Source of the DNA: Euclidia mi
Taxonomy: Eukaryota; Arthropoda; Insecta; Lepidoptera; Erebidae
Length of the DNA: 64,000 bases
Assembly: GCA_944739405.2 (NCBI GenBank)
Contig: OX123182.2
Span: 41,355,598-41,419,597, forward strand
Direction of reading: 5' to 3'
The notes beneath the pieces were generated by a model, which searched no databases, was not told the DNA's origin, and saw only the letters and a program-made list of their open reading frames with translations. Position numbers and translations under genes: made by a program. Below are positions 11,691 to 22,914 of the stretch, piece after piece (within the stretch, counting starts at the first letter, position 1; each line of letters starts with the position of its first letter).

Positions 11691-12579
11691 CAGCAGCTCA
11701 AACATGCCGTTTTTGCTGCGAGACAACAGTGAACAAAACGCGATTTTGATTCGAGCGTGAGGCAAAGTAGCTTTTTAATTTTTCAATCTTCAGTGCCACG
11801 AATTGACATTGTTCAGCCACAAATTTGAAACTTTCGAATTTTACTGTGCTCTGTCTCTTTCACATGCATATAAAAAGTGAGTGAAAAAACAAACCCCTTC
11901 GAATTCGAAATTCGATTTTGGAATTCGACCTCAAAGAAAACACCTACGGCAACGCAAAAAAAAAGATATTTGTAACAAAGAAATTACTTTTTTTTATATG
12001 TTATTGTTTACATGTTTTATTTATTATTGGATTTTAATAAAAATAAGTCTAATTAATAGTAAAAAATTAGTATTTAACCAATACATTTTTATTTAGAATT
12101 ACAACAATTATACATTTGAAAAATAAACATCAGGGACGCGGTATTAAAACGCGATTTAAAAAAGTAGCGGGAATAAAAATTTCGCTGATGCTGATACAGT
12201 ATAGCGTAACGTGTTAAATTATATTAATATATAAAATAATCTAAAAAGATGAGTGAAACTAGCGATGATGACTGTACTTTAACACCAGAAGAGTTAAATC
12301 AACAAGTGATTATGCAGAATTCAATCTATTCCTGTTCATTTCTATGTCTCCTAAGTAATATGTGTTCTCACTGCGGTAGTGAAAAGTTATGTGTGCTACA
12401 CGAGAGCAAAGTTTTTTGTATCTCGTGCTGTTGAGTCCCTCACCACGCTCAGGATTCTAACTTTGATTCACTCGCTACGCTCGTGAATCAATCATAGAAT
12501 CCTTCGCTTGCTCGGGACTCAAAATTAGCACTCGAAACAAAAAACAACTTTGCTCTCTTGTTGCACAAATAACTATTGT
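11691..12579 (+). mobile_element. foldback element with 61-codon ORF, copy 1
   Basis: It begins TTTTTCACCACAGCAGCTCA and ends TTGCACAAATAACTATTGT. The two ends were defined by comparing with the inverted copy at 42542-43444. The right 180 bases are a long imperfect palindrome (12392-12475 against 12482-12567). A further inverted motif CACTGCGGTAGTGAAAA near 12370 mirrors the left end. The family is not identified with certainty. Confidence 0.8.
12249..12434 (+). CDS. 61-residue ORF of the foldback element
   Basis: It begins MSETSDDDCTLTPEELNQQV, and the last 30 residues are rich in Cys and His (CSHCGSEKLCVLH, CISCC). The copy at 42682-42867 differs by a few amino acids and keeps the frame. 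The acidic N-terminus reminds me of insect tyrosine-recombinase-like (Crypton-type) proteins, which is memory-based and weak. It may be a truncated end of such a gene; the Cys-rich part lies in the palindrome and may not be meaningful. Confidence 0.4.
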   Translation: MSETSDDDCTLTPEELNQQVIMQNSIYSCSFLCLLSNMCSHCGSEKLCVLHESKVFCISCC

Positions 12580-12792
12580 TCCTAAGTAAATACCTAACAT
12601 GACTAATGAAACGTTTTCTAAGCCATGTTTAATTGTTTATCCATAACAAGATTGTATTACATACCGTATGTACCTTGCTGATTGCATAGCTCTATTAATT
12701 ATGCGATATGCATCGCCTTCGATGCTTATGGGCGAAAATTTCAAAATGTGAGGCAGGGCCATGCATAATTATATGCATTCAGTATTTATTAC

Positions 12793-12960
12793 TTTTATTT
12801 TTTTAGAAAGGCAACTTCCTCACTTGATATAATTCCTGTCTTGCAAGGGACTTTACAATCCTGCAATCAACGGACACAACACACAAAGAGATGTCTCGTG
12901 TGGGAATCCAACCCACAACACTAGGCGCAGCTTCATGTGAAAGCGGTGAGACTTTGAATT
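12793..12960 (-). mobile_element. second-family SINE, partial
   Basis: The complement has the GTTGTGGGTTGGATTCCCAC B-box region and the TCCGTTGATTGCAGGATTG body. Confidence 0.65.
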
Positions 12961-13577
12961 GCACCCATATTCTACTTTACTAGCTCCAAATCAAGCGTAG
13001 CTAAATTCTACATTTCTGGCCTTCTGGAAACTACGCCGAGTCACGTTCAGACCCTACTGAAGGCAAGGGATCTGCAATATATTTCATAACTAGTTGGAGA
13101 AGTAAGCCTTTATTGTAATAGTTTTACCTATTCTTGAAATAGATGTTTATTCTCTAGCACTTGAAACTTACTGCGTGTTACATAATGTAGCTATTTAATA
13201 TTATTGCTCAATATACATATAATTATTTGACTATTTATTTTTTGTTGTATACCTATGTATACCTACTATTGATAAGTTGTGTTGACTCCTAAATTTTCTG
13301 CTTGCTCTTGTGTGGTTGCTTGTTTAGCTTTTGACGGTTCTGTTTTATATAACAACAATATTTTCCTAACATTTCGATATGTAATAAATTGCATTACCGT
13401 TGTAACAACATAAGTAACAAAGTAAGCTATAATAAAAAAAAAAACAAAAATCACAGCAGCGATTTCTTTGTGGCAATATCTCTACGGTCACAAGAAACAT
13501 TGTACCACTGCGGCTCGTGAGTTCATTTCTTTGGAGCCTGTATACCTGATTATTTGATTATAAATCTTCGTGTCTGT

Positions 13578-13838
13578 GACTGCCTCGTTGGTCTCGCGGC
13601 ATATTTGTCCTCGTGGGATTGGGAGGTCTCGGGTTCGATTCCCGGGTCGGGCAAAGTGTTATTGGGTTTTTCCTTTAGGAAATTCTCAGTAGCAGCACGG
13701 AGTCTGGTAATGTGCCCGGTACGGCAATAGGCTCGCCCCCTATTACGTGGAACCTAAAAATTCATGGCGAAATGTGGGTGTAACATTACACCTCTGCCTA
13801 CCCCTTCGGGAATACAGGCGTGAGTCTATAAAAAAAAT
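13578..13838 (+). mobile_element. tRNA-derived SINE, variant head
   Basis: The head is GACTGCCTCGTTGGTCTCGC instead of the CCGTGGTCC type. B-box GGGTTCGATTCCC and the shared body and tail follow. The copy at 27091-27356 has the same head variant, so this is a second subfamily. Confidence 0.85.
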
Positions 13839-14358
13839 CGTCGTGTTAGCTAGGTATGTCCTTTGACTATTAAACCACGCCGTTCTACAGGATTTACAAT
13901 CCGTGGATAACAATATCAATCTCTAGCACTACTGGTTATGGCCGCGTGTATGCTTGTTTGTCACCTTGCTAGTATAAAAATCCAATTAACACAAGCGTAA
14001 ATCTTTCAATGATGAAGTCCTTCATTATTTATGTAGATGAAATAATTATTAGAGGCTGTTATCAACATGCAATACGTACTGATTAAAGAACGTATGCTTG
14101 CATAAAAATACATTGTTTCACGATATCACTTATTATTGTGAGAGCAGTGAGTGCAATAACTTTTTAACGTGATACACAACTACATAACAATAATGTCAGA
14201 ATAGGTTTATTTATATTTATTATGACTAGTTTTATTTGTTTATTTATTGCTTGCAACAAAACAATAAAATAAATGCTTTCTTTTTTAATGTTGCATCATG
14301 CAGCAAGGCATCAATCAATATTCAATCATTTATTTGCATTACACAATGTAGGCTAATG

Positions 14359-14629
14359 ATTTTTTATATTTTATTTATAGTCTCACGCCTCTGTTCGGGT
14401 AAGGGTAGGCAGAGGTGTAAATATTACACCCACATTTCGCCATGAATTTTTGGTCCCACGTAATAGGGGGCGAGCCTATTGCCGTTACCGGGCCCATCAC
14501 CAGACTCCGGGCTGCCACTGAGTATTTGGAAAAACCCAGTAACACTTTCGCCCGACCCGGGAATCGAACCTGGGACCTCCGATCAGCAGTCGCATACGCT
14601 ATCCACTGGACCACGGAGGCAGTCAGTAA
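14359..14629 (-). mobile_element. tRNA-derived SINE, 11-bp TSD
   Basis: Full-length complement. GTAGGCTAATG repeats at 14348-14358 and 14630-14640. Confidence 0.88.
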
Positions 14630-14692
14630 GTAGGCTAATGTGCTACATTATAATACATGAGATTATGTTTTCTAGTCATCACATATTTTCTT

Positions 14693-14845
14693 ATATAAGA
14701 GGCAAACATGCAAGCGGATCGCCTGATGGTACCACCGTCCATGAACACCTTTGAAACTAGAGGAGTCATTATTGCCATTCTTTAGGATGAAAATGGGATA
14801 GGAATGGGTCCTCCGGTGCTCTCGCTCACCGCACAATTAGATACT
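14693..14845 (-). mobile_element. LINE/SINE 3' tail element
   Basis: The complement ends TACCATCAGGCGATCCGCTT and GCATGTTTGCCTC, shared with the copy at 18300-18609. Confidence 0.6.
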
Positions 14846-15026
14846 GATACTTAACGTAGGTATTCTGTCAGATAATAGTTCTTGCTGTTCCAGCCGACCC
14901 ACTTATGCTGATAACAGCAAGGCTCTACTTTACTAGATTTGACATAATATTAATTATTCCATATAGATACTACCGCCTGCAAGCCAAAGATATACTGACT
15001 CTCTATAACGACTGTCGAAGATCTTC

Positions 15027-15199
15027 ATTGCAGCCGGGACTGATGGCTTAAGGTGCTCTCTGACTTCTCCGAGGCACGAGGCAAGCGATAATTTATAACG
15101 CACATACCTTCAAAGGGTCAATGGTACTCGCCGTGGTTTTAAATCCGATACACTCTGCATAGCATCCTATTGGCATCTCTACTGTGCAATCGCAGCCTT
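15027..15199 (-). mobile_element. tRNA-derived SINE, third family
   Basis: It shares CAGCCGGGACTGATGGCTTA and the CTCTGCATAGCATCC head region with the family. The A-box side is decayed. Confidence 0.6.
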
Positions 15200-15248
15200 T
15201 GTATTGCTTATCAATAACATAATGACCATTATCATCTTATCTTATACT

Positions 15249-15452
15249 TCTTATACTAATATATAAAGCTGAAGAGTTTGTTTGTTTGGTTGAACGCGCT
15301 AATCTCAGGAACTACTAGACCGATTTCAATTCTTTCAGTGTTATATAGCCCGTTTATCGAGAAAGGCTATAGGTTATATAACATCGCGCTATGAGCGACG
15401 GGAGCGGAGCAGTAGCCTCAATAACGCGGGTGTAACTGCGGGCATCGTCTAG
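15249..15452 (+). mobile_element. short Helitron, first of a head-to-tail pair
   Basis: It belongs to the family of the copy at 5063-5276 and ends CATCGTCTAG. The next copy begins at the very next base. Confidence 0.75.
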
Positions 15453-15658
15453 TACTAATATATAAAGCTGAAGAGTTTGTTTGTTTGTTTGGTTGAATGC
15501 GCTAATCTCAGGATCTACTGGACCGATTTCAAAAATTCTTTCAGTGTTAGATAGCCCATTTATCGAGGAAGACTATAGGCTATATAACATCACGATATGA
15601 GTCACGGGAGCGGAGCAGTAGCCTTAAATAACGCGGGTGTAACCGCGGGCTCATCTAG
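15453..15658 (+). mobile_element. short Helitron, second of a head-to-tail pair
   Basis: It starts TACTAATATATAAAGCTG directly after the CTAG of the preceding copy, lacking the first few bases, and ends CTCATCTAG before T. The two copies differ by scattered substitutions, so the array is not brand new. Confidence 0.75.
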
Positions 15659-16060
15659 TTACATGATATCTGTGAAACATAAGACAATTATGATCCTGCT
15701 TGTTTTCTTGTTCTTCATATTATGTTTGTATACACAGTCTTATTTGACATTTATACTTAAGAAAACATCTTGGAGTTCACGGTGATTTTAATCTTGACTT
15801 ATCGAAAATGTTTATTATTCGCTAAAGATATTTCGCTTCGTGACTTGTTTGTTAGTACCTACACAACTTCACCGCGTGTTAAGTAGTTTATCTTTCTTTA
15901 TAACTCTATTCAGATAGGTTTATGCCAATGTTTACATTGTCATTAAACGCCTCTGATGGTTGTTTTCGAAGGTCTTCTATATATTATCTTTATCTGTGCT
16001 TTCCCTGCCGCTTCTAACACTGTTTTTAACATTGATTACGGATAGGTATTGTCTGGCTAA

Positions 16061-16372
16061 AGGCTGTAAATGTTTCCATAATATTTTTTAAATTCTGTCA
16101 TTATCTTTCCAGCTTTATTTCAATTCCAAACAGGATTTAGACTTCAGTGTCCTCTTTCTAGTTTAACCACTACTGACAGAATGTTACATTTTCTTTAGCG
16201 CCATCTAGCCACCGCCAGGCTGTAAATGTTTCCATAATATTTTTTAAATACTGTCATTATCTTTCCAGCTTTATTTCAATACCAAACAGGATTTAGATTT
16301 CAGTGTCCTCTTTCTAGTTTAACCACTACTGGCAGAATGTAACATTTTCTTTAGCGCCATCTAGCCACCGCC
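16061..16372 (+). repeat. 156-bp tandem duplication
   Basis: Units 16061-16216 and 16217-16372 are the same length and differ by a handful of substitutions (for example TTCTGTCAT/TACTGTCAT and ACTGACAG/ACTGGCAG). Both end TAGCGCCATCTAGCCACCGCC. No coding sense. Confidence 0.93.
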
Positions 16373-18299
16373 ATCCAAAGGATTGCTCTACATTTTATAT
16401 CAGTGTCAGGATATTTGAGAACACTGACTCCGTAACAACTATAAAAGCAATGCACTTCGAAAGCAAGTGGCAAACAACAAATAACTTCGAAAAGTCACAG
16501 GAGAGTGCCTAGTATTGAAACCTGGAACACATTACATTTTAGGTACCTGATCAGTTGCGTATCTTACTCGTAGATACATTTTAAGAGTGAGTACATATTA
16601 ATACTACTATATTTCCTGCATACCGGCACTTAGAAACTAAGGTCTTGTACTTACAAAAGTTATTAAATAACAGCAGCAGATTATATTAGACACCTTTAAA
16701 TTAAATAAATCTTAAGTAATTATTACCTGAAGAAACAGCAATTGTCCTTTATAAATCACAATCTAAGAGTGACATAGGTAATGACAGAATTGCTGAGTAT
16801 AATCATTTCTTATAGTAATCCTAATTAAGTATAATTTTCTTCATCTAATGGTGATTGTAATCTCGAGTAATATCAGCTACATTCATTAATAGCAACACGA
16901 AACTGACTGAAGATGAAAATAGAATTGTCAATTAGCCAAGTAACAAAATGTACTCTTGTAGTGGTTCCGGGGCCCGGATTATAACAGGCTAGTAGAAGTT
17001 TACAACCACGGAAAAGGGCCCATTTTATACGCGTACTTTTGCTAATAAAACACTCAAAATAGACTTGGCGAGCATCACTTAGACCAATAATACACTTATG
17101 GTTGGACTACGCAGAACTATCTGCTCCCGCGACGCCAGCTATGAGCATCTCATAGAACCAGACACCACCCATAATACACTTATAGTTAAACTCCGGAGAA
17201 CCATTTGCTCCTGCGAAGCTCACTATGAGCATTTAATAGAATCAGGCAGGCGTGTAACGTACTCCGCGCTTCTATTACTAGCTACTTCAAACATTTGTGA
17301 ATTTCTGTTGTGTTGTGTTCTACGGTTGAGGGAAAAAATAAGAAAAGTGAAAGGTACTTAAGTTCATCTATTTTATATAAAATGTATTAACAAGTATTTC
17401 GCACATAATACTATACGTGTATAAATGTTTGCACGACAAACGCGTAAGAATTTTCGGTGAAGTATATTGTGTTTTACATCTCAATTTTTCTTCGCCCTTT
17501 GAACACGACGTATTTACTAATCTGTGTTTAAAAATAATATTAGTCCTAACAGAGTTGTCGCGCCATATTGTGATGAATTAGGGTTTCGCATACAAATGTC
17601 TTATGCTTAATTTTAATAACTAAGAGTTGGTAGATTTTCTGCACTTTCCTCTTATATGGACCGTTTTTTTTAACCGCTTCCATTTGTTTATATCCATTTT
17701 TGTAATAATTCAATAAACACCCAATGACTTAAGTAATAGAAATCAAAATGGCCGTGAAGATGCAATAAATAATATAAGCAATTGTCTTCCTGGACTCTTC
17801 TTGGACTCTAATGGTTTTACAAGAAACCTTTATACAGAAATTAAGACTATAACAGCATTCGAGAGTCCACGATATTACCAAGTACACTTACTCTTAGAAG
17901 AAACCAATGTAGAACTAATTTACTCATAGTTGGCACATAAAGTTGACTTATACACCCCTATAAGGTCAAGTAACAAATGCAAATGGTTCTAAGTGCATTT
18001 AGTTCTACAAATTACTAGGTTTCTCAAGTGTATTTAGACCTATGCAACACGTTTATAGGCCATCTTAGCCTTTACTGCGCCTATAATTTCGTTCTATACA
18101 CGACTATAAGTCAACTTATAAGAACAGGTATACTACAAACCCAAACGAACTCCGTGTAACCAGTTATAAGTTCGGTAGTAAAACCTGGAACCACTAAGAG
18201 AGAGTTACTAGTGCTGTGAGCCTGTAAACTGTGCACATCAGGCGAACTTTGTTACTTTACCATTGTTGTAAAAGTTTAGTAGGTCGTAGAGCCTTGCTG
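16373..18299. other. spacer
   Basis: Besides the 84-bp repeat, an inverted pair AAGTTGACTTATA (17940) and TATAAGTCAACTT (18106) about 165 bases apart suggests a small decayed foldback element. No gene seen. Confidence 0.4.
17087..17254 (+). repeat. 84-bp diverged tandem repeat
   Basis: Two units share ATAATACACTTATRGTT, ATTTGCTCCYGCGA-type and CTATGAGCATYT blocks. The open frame across them repeats the peptide LRRTIC..YEHLIE, but this simply follows the DNA repeat. Confidence 0.8.
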
Positions 18300-18609
18300 A
18301 TTTCAGCATGAATGGGGCCGGCTCGACCGGGGAAGTACTGGGTAGTACTTCCCCGGGGAAGTACTACCCTCTCACAGAAAATCGACGTAAAGTAACAGTA
18401 CCTTAACTGTTGCGTTTCGTTCGGTGAGTGAGAGTGCCAGAGGCCCTAGCCCCTATGCCTTCTCCCTCATCACACTCCACATCCTATCCCTTTTCCCAAC
18501 CCTAAGGGGCGGCAACGCACTTGTGACTCCTGTGGTGTTGCTTGTGTCCATGGGCGGCGGTAATTGCTTACCATCAGGCGTTCCGTCGGCTCGTTTGCAT
18601 AAAAAAAAA
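18300..18609 (+). mobile_element. LINE/SINE 3' tail element
   Basis: It has GGGGCGGCAACGCACTTGTG, GTCCATGGGCGGCGGTAAT and TACCATCAGGCGTTCCGTC, and ends with an A-run, a familiar lepidopteran tail. Near the start a hairpin with an 11-bp stem (GGGGAAGTACT, 18329-18354) is present. Confidence 0.6.
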
Positions 18610-19598
18610 TGTTATTATTATTTTACCGATTTGTACATGACATGGAGTAGCAATGGCTCCATATCATGTATGTTCATTTAAAGAGCCTTGCTAGTTGAGC
18701 GGTTAGATCTGAGTGTTCCTTCACTTTCGCATTTAGAATATGGACGTAGTGTTGTGTTTCGTACGATAAGTGAGAATAAAACTTTCTTCTTGTCATTCTC
18801 TCTCTTACTTCCGTCTCATATTTCCTGTGAAAAACGAGGTTCTTCTTCCTTTTGCCTTAGTGGTAAAAACTCTAAAATGTAACGTGTGTTTGATATTAAA
18901 ATCAAGGTATAATAAAGAGGAAGCATACAATTTTTAATAGGTAACAGGAAGACACCTTGGCTTTTTCTGATATTGCATTGACGACCTAGACGTGTAGGCT
19001 CGAGGAAATGCATTCAGGGCAAATCTGTTCTAACCTCAGGTACAGCACCAGTTGCAATAATATTCATGATGATTTTCCGTAGTTAATGAGGTGATTGTTA
19101 ATTAGGTCGAATATGAAGTAGTTGATATATTGCTTTCCGTGTTAAGACACACACGCGAGGAAGGACTGCAACTTGTATCGCTAATTGGTAACTATAGTAC
19201 ATTCATAATTATTGTTCATGATAGACGGAAAATATTGCATATTGGATAAAAGAAAATACATAGCAAGGATTTCACCTCGTTCAAATAAAGAACAGCCACA
19301 AATGAACGCGAAAATACAACTCGTGTTCTGAGCTCGTAAAAATGTCCGGAACTTTAGTAAAATTCTTCGAAGTGCAAGTGGATATTTGTAGTCCCTCCCT
19401 AACCCCTTGGGACAGGTGTGACTCAATATTTGTAAATTAGGAAACGGTTAGCCTTAATGTTAGGGTTTTTTCGATCGACGCGTCTTGGCACCGCCCGCCT
19501 ATGAATAAGGAATCAGTAAATTGGATTGGAATTAAGTTTCTTGAACGAGAACAAATTGAGTGGATCTGGCTAACGGAGAGTAAACTTCGGTAATTATA
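18610..19598. other. spacer
   Basis: No gene or repeat with clear boundaries. The last part may hold unrecognised 5' LINE sequence. Confidence 0.4.
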
Positions 19599-20942
19599 AT
19601 GTTTTTAATTAATGGTTCATTAATGTATTATGTTTTTGTCAAATTAGAAATCATTATGTCCTGCGTTGACAAACGTACGCCTATCTGTGCCATATTCATG
19701 GATATGACGCAGGCATTCGATCATGTGAATTTGGATATTTTATTGCACAAGCTCGATAGGTACGGCATAAGGGGAAATATCCTAAAACTTATCGAAAGCT
19801 ATCTAAAAAATCGCACCCAATATGTCAAACTTACTAAAGTCAATTTTAAAACCAAGGTGGAGGACATTTGTTTATCGAAAGAGCGCAAAATACATTATGG
19901 TGTACCGCAGGGAAGTGTATTGGATCCCTTACTATTCATAATGTATATTAATGACCTTCCGAATGCGACTTCTAATCCTATGACACTCTTTGCTGATGAC
20001 AGCACCGTTGCAATTAAATGCAATGATAAAGTAACATATGAACGTGATATAAATAGAACATTAAGTGACATAATTAAATGGTTAGATGCTAATAACTTAA
20101 AGGCCAACGTACGCAAAACCAAACTAATCCACTTTAGACAACGTATAATCCCTGCTATGAATATGGTCAACTATAAAGGTGAACAAGTTTGCACAACTGA
20201 ATCGACAAAATTTCTTGGACTTATTGTAGATGACAAAATAACATGGAAGGCTCACATTGAAACACTGTGCAAAAAGATTAATAAATCAGTATATGCTCTT
20301 CACGAATTAGCAAAAATATCAAGTGTTACACTCTCCTAGTGGCATATCATGGGTTGGTAGCTTCAGTCCTAAGACATGGGATAGTTTTCTGGGGAAACTC
20401 GACGGACAGGGGCATAATATTTAAGGCACAGAAAAGGTGCATCAGAGCTATGTTTGGGCTACAGGCAACTGACTCTTGTAAGCCATTTTTCCTAAAATTT
20501 AAGTTACTTACAATGCCATGCCTATATATTTATGAAGTATGTAATTTTGTTAAAGCAAACCCAAACTTATACATATAAGTTAGTGTCAACAACTTATAAC
20601 AGAAAGCAACGTGACATATATCGACTTTGTATGCGGCAGACCAGTACAGCCTTAATGCACAAAAGCATTTTTCATATGGCACCTGTAATCTATAATAAAC
20701 TAGCTGACCCGGCAAACGTTGTTTTGCAATTTTTTTTTTATTTTTTTTTTTTAAATAGATGTTGGCCGATTCTCATAGATACCGGATAAGCACAAAAAAT
20801 TTCATCAAAATCGGTCAAGCCGTTTCGGAGGAGTATGGGAACGAAAACTGTGACACGAGAATTTTATATATTAGAATTACCAACTGACATAAAAGCAATG
20901 AATCTTAAATTATTCAAGAAAAAACTTAGTCTTATTACTTAA
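19599..20942 (+). pseudogene. reverse transcriptase pseudogene of the LINE
   Basis: These are the coding remains of the LINE. Catalytic residues D (DMTQAFD) and DD (LFADDS) survive, but frame changes near 20337 and 20575 and a 177-bp insertion at 20700 destroy the ORF. The final in-frame segment 20877-20942 encodes LPTDIKAMNLKLFKKKLSLIT then stop, contiguous with YNK before the insertion. Confidence 0.85.
20700..20876 (-). mobile_element. short non-autonomous Helitron inside the LINE
   Basis: Read on the minus strand it begins TTCTAATATATAAAATTCTC and ends GCCGGGTCAGCTAG. It lies between an A and a T with no target duplication, the Helitron signature. Removing it restores the LINE frame exactly (AAT AAA | TTA CCA). 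A poly(T) run fills the middle of the plus-strand copy. Confidence 0.85.
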
Positions 20943-21308
20943 TAAATGTTACTATAATTTAGATGATTATTTGAATGATAAATAAATTACAATAATTAAT
21001 TATGTTTGACTAGGTTTGACTTTAATTAATGATTAAATATACAATGAATTGATGTTAATAATGTATTGAACGAATTTATTTTAGTATTGTGTTTTTAAAT
21101 ATGTAGTTGATGAATTTGTTTTAATCAAGTGTTATTTCTAAATATGTAATTAATTAAATTTATTTTATATTCTTAGTAGGTACATGTTAAATCCATAACA
21201 ATTTTGCATGCCACCAGGCCGAAACACTTGAGACTTAGATATGAACTTGTTAACATCATTGTAACAGTGTTTTCTGCGAAAATAAATCATTTCATTTCAT
21301 TTCATTTC

Positions 21309-22914
21309 GTCAAGCACCCTGAGCTGATAAAGATTCAATGACATTTCTCTGTTTAAATTAGTAGCAAACAAACCCACATAGTGTGTTTTATATTATTACA
21401 GAAGAAATGTCGAAGGGACATATCTATGTCACTGCCTATCGGACGATGGCAGAAGGGAATATGTGTCCCGGACGGTCACAGATTGGCTAGCCAGATTTAA
21501 CCTACAGTCCTCTCAAAGTTTTACTTTTTCTCATTTGTTATGAACCCATAGCATAGATAAATATAATACTTTACAGTACCCATAGCAAATTAACCAATTC
21601 AAATAGAGATACCTACGTTAATATTTCAACTCCTTTTGATCAATCGGAATAAAGGAGGCAAAACCCTTCTCTCTGAGTTTCGATGTCAGTCCATTGGCAG
21701 CTCGTTAACGTAGTTTTATGATTATAATAAACTTAAATACTTACTTATTACAAAAAGAGGGCTAAATTATAACTTACTTTACAGATACTTTCTGAAGAAG
21801 GTTTGCGATTTGCCAACGTATTTTAGAAATTGAATGTTTATAATAAAATTGTAGTTTCTGGTTTCAGTTTAGTCCTAGCTTTATCTGAGTAAGATTTAGT
21901 ATACGTAAACTAAAGATACGTGTTGCAAATAAGGCGGGAATGGTTCCATGTTGTCATAAGTAATCTGCATGTAAGTGGTTTACTAGAGAACATTAATAAT
22001 CAATTGCTGTGAGCAGTTTGCCCTGCTTTGAACAAGTCTTGGTGATCGAAAATGGAAATATCGAAGATAAATTCAAATTCAATATCTTTATTAAAAGTGG
22101 CCTGGTATGCACAAGTGTTTGATAGACAGGATAAATATGGTTTGCAGCAAAACGAATATTCTAAGTCTAAGATTTCAAATTTAAATACCAGTGTATCTGA
22201 GAACATATGGATCTTAGATACACTGGTAGATGAATCTTCTCTATGTAGATGTATTGTCAAAATAGTATGGAAATAATATGCGCCGGCATTCAACTTTCCA
22301 ATATTCCGATAAATATTCAGAAAAATCAATTTAATATTGCTTATATTGTCAGAAAAATATCGTGGTAGCTTCTGATTACGTCTCACCGACTCAAGTAACT
22401 TAGGATCTAAGCATATAACTTATCGTAATCCAATTTACTTAGGCCTTACCTTTTTATAAAGTTTCCTCTACCACGTGTCGTAAGCGTCATCGTAATATGA
22501 ACTTCGAAGTGTTACTTTAAGTCCCATTTTTGATTGTCTGACCGTCGTATACTCAACTGGTTCTGTGTGCAAGGGTTAAGTAGGTGGCCCCAATTACTTG
22601 GTTACAATTGTTTTTAATTGCCTTTTGTAGCTGTCATAGATGTAAGGTACTAAAGAATTAACATCGGCCCAATGAATTTTGGCTCTAGGGCGAAGATGAG
22701 ATGAGTAATAAGTATATCTATTGTTATGATTTCTTTACTTATACATATATAACGCTTAGGAGACTATTTCTAAAGTTGAGGACAGCAGTAGCAGTACTTC
22801 AAGAAAACAAATGTAAGTCCTGTTCCTGACTAAGATTTCTGTCTGCATCCTGTAAATGTACCGACTATGCAATGCGTACAACATAAGCTCATTTAGAAAC
22901 TTTTAAACACTCGC
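21309..22914. other. spacer between LINE and Penelope-like fragment
   Basis: Holds the hairpin at 22186. The 128-codon minus-strand frame at 22000-22386 crosses that hairpin and has a low-complexity composition, so I do not call it a gene. TAAATTCAAATTCAATATCT at 22065 resembles the complement of a common 3'-end sequence. Confidence 0.4.
22186..22228. repeat. 43-base hairpin
   Basis: TACCAGTGTATCT pairs perfectly with AGATACACTGGTA; pairing continues partly into the loop around CATATG. Confidence 0.75.

Larger units (their letters stand above)
19599..21308 (+). mobile_element. decayed non-LTR retrotransposon (jockey/CR1-like), 5' truncated
   Basis: The frame 19599..20339 shows reverse transcriptase. 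It has MDMTQAFDHVN with the first catalytic Asp, YGVPQGSVLDPLLFIMYIND, LFADDS (the YADD-type box) and KFLGLIVDDKITWKAHI. The thumb and downstream part continue in a second frame (20339..20578, AYHGLVASVLRHGIVFWGNS) and then back in the first (20532 on, IFHMAPVIYNKL), so at least two frameshifts have hit it. The ORF is split by a Helitron at 20700-20876 and resumes at 20877 to a stop at 20940-20942. An AT-rich 3' UTR ends in a (TTTCA)n tail near 21281-21308. No gag or endonuclease is seen upstream. Confidence 0.88.

Noticed and set aside
14375..14754. Several 60-90 codon frames across the SINE (also at 3327, 6003, 27035)
   Set aside because: They fall in tRNA-derived SINE sequence, recurring in each copy as non-coding DNA.
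17098..17361. 87-codon frame with an internal peptide repeat LRRTIC..YEHLIE
   Set aside because: The peptide repeat mirrors an 84-bp DNA tandem repeat and there is no conserved domain.
22000..22386. 128-codon minus-strand frame
   Set aside because: It crosses a perfect hairpin, has AT-driven composition and matches no family I know.
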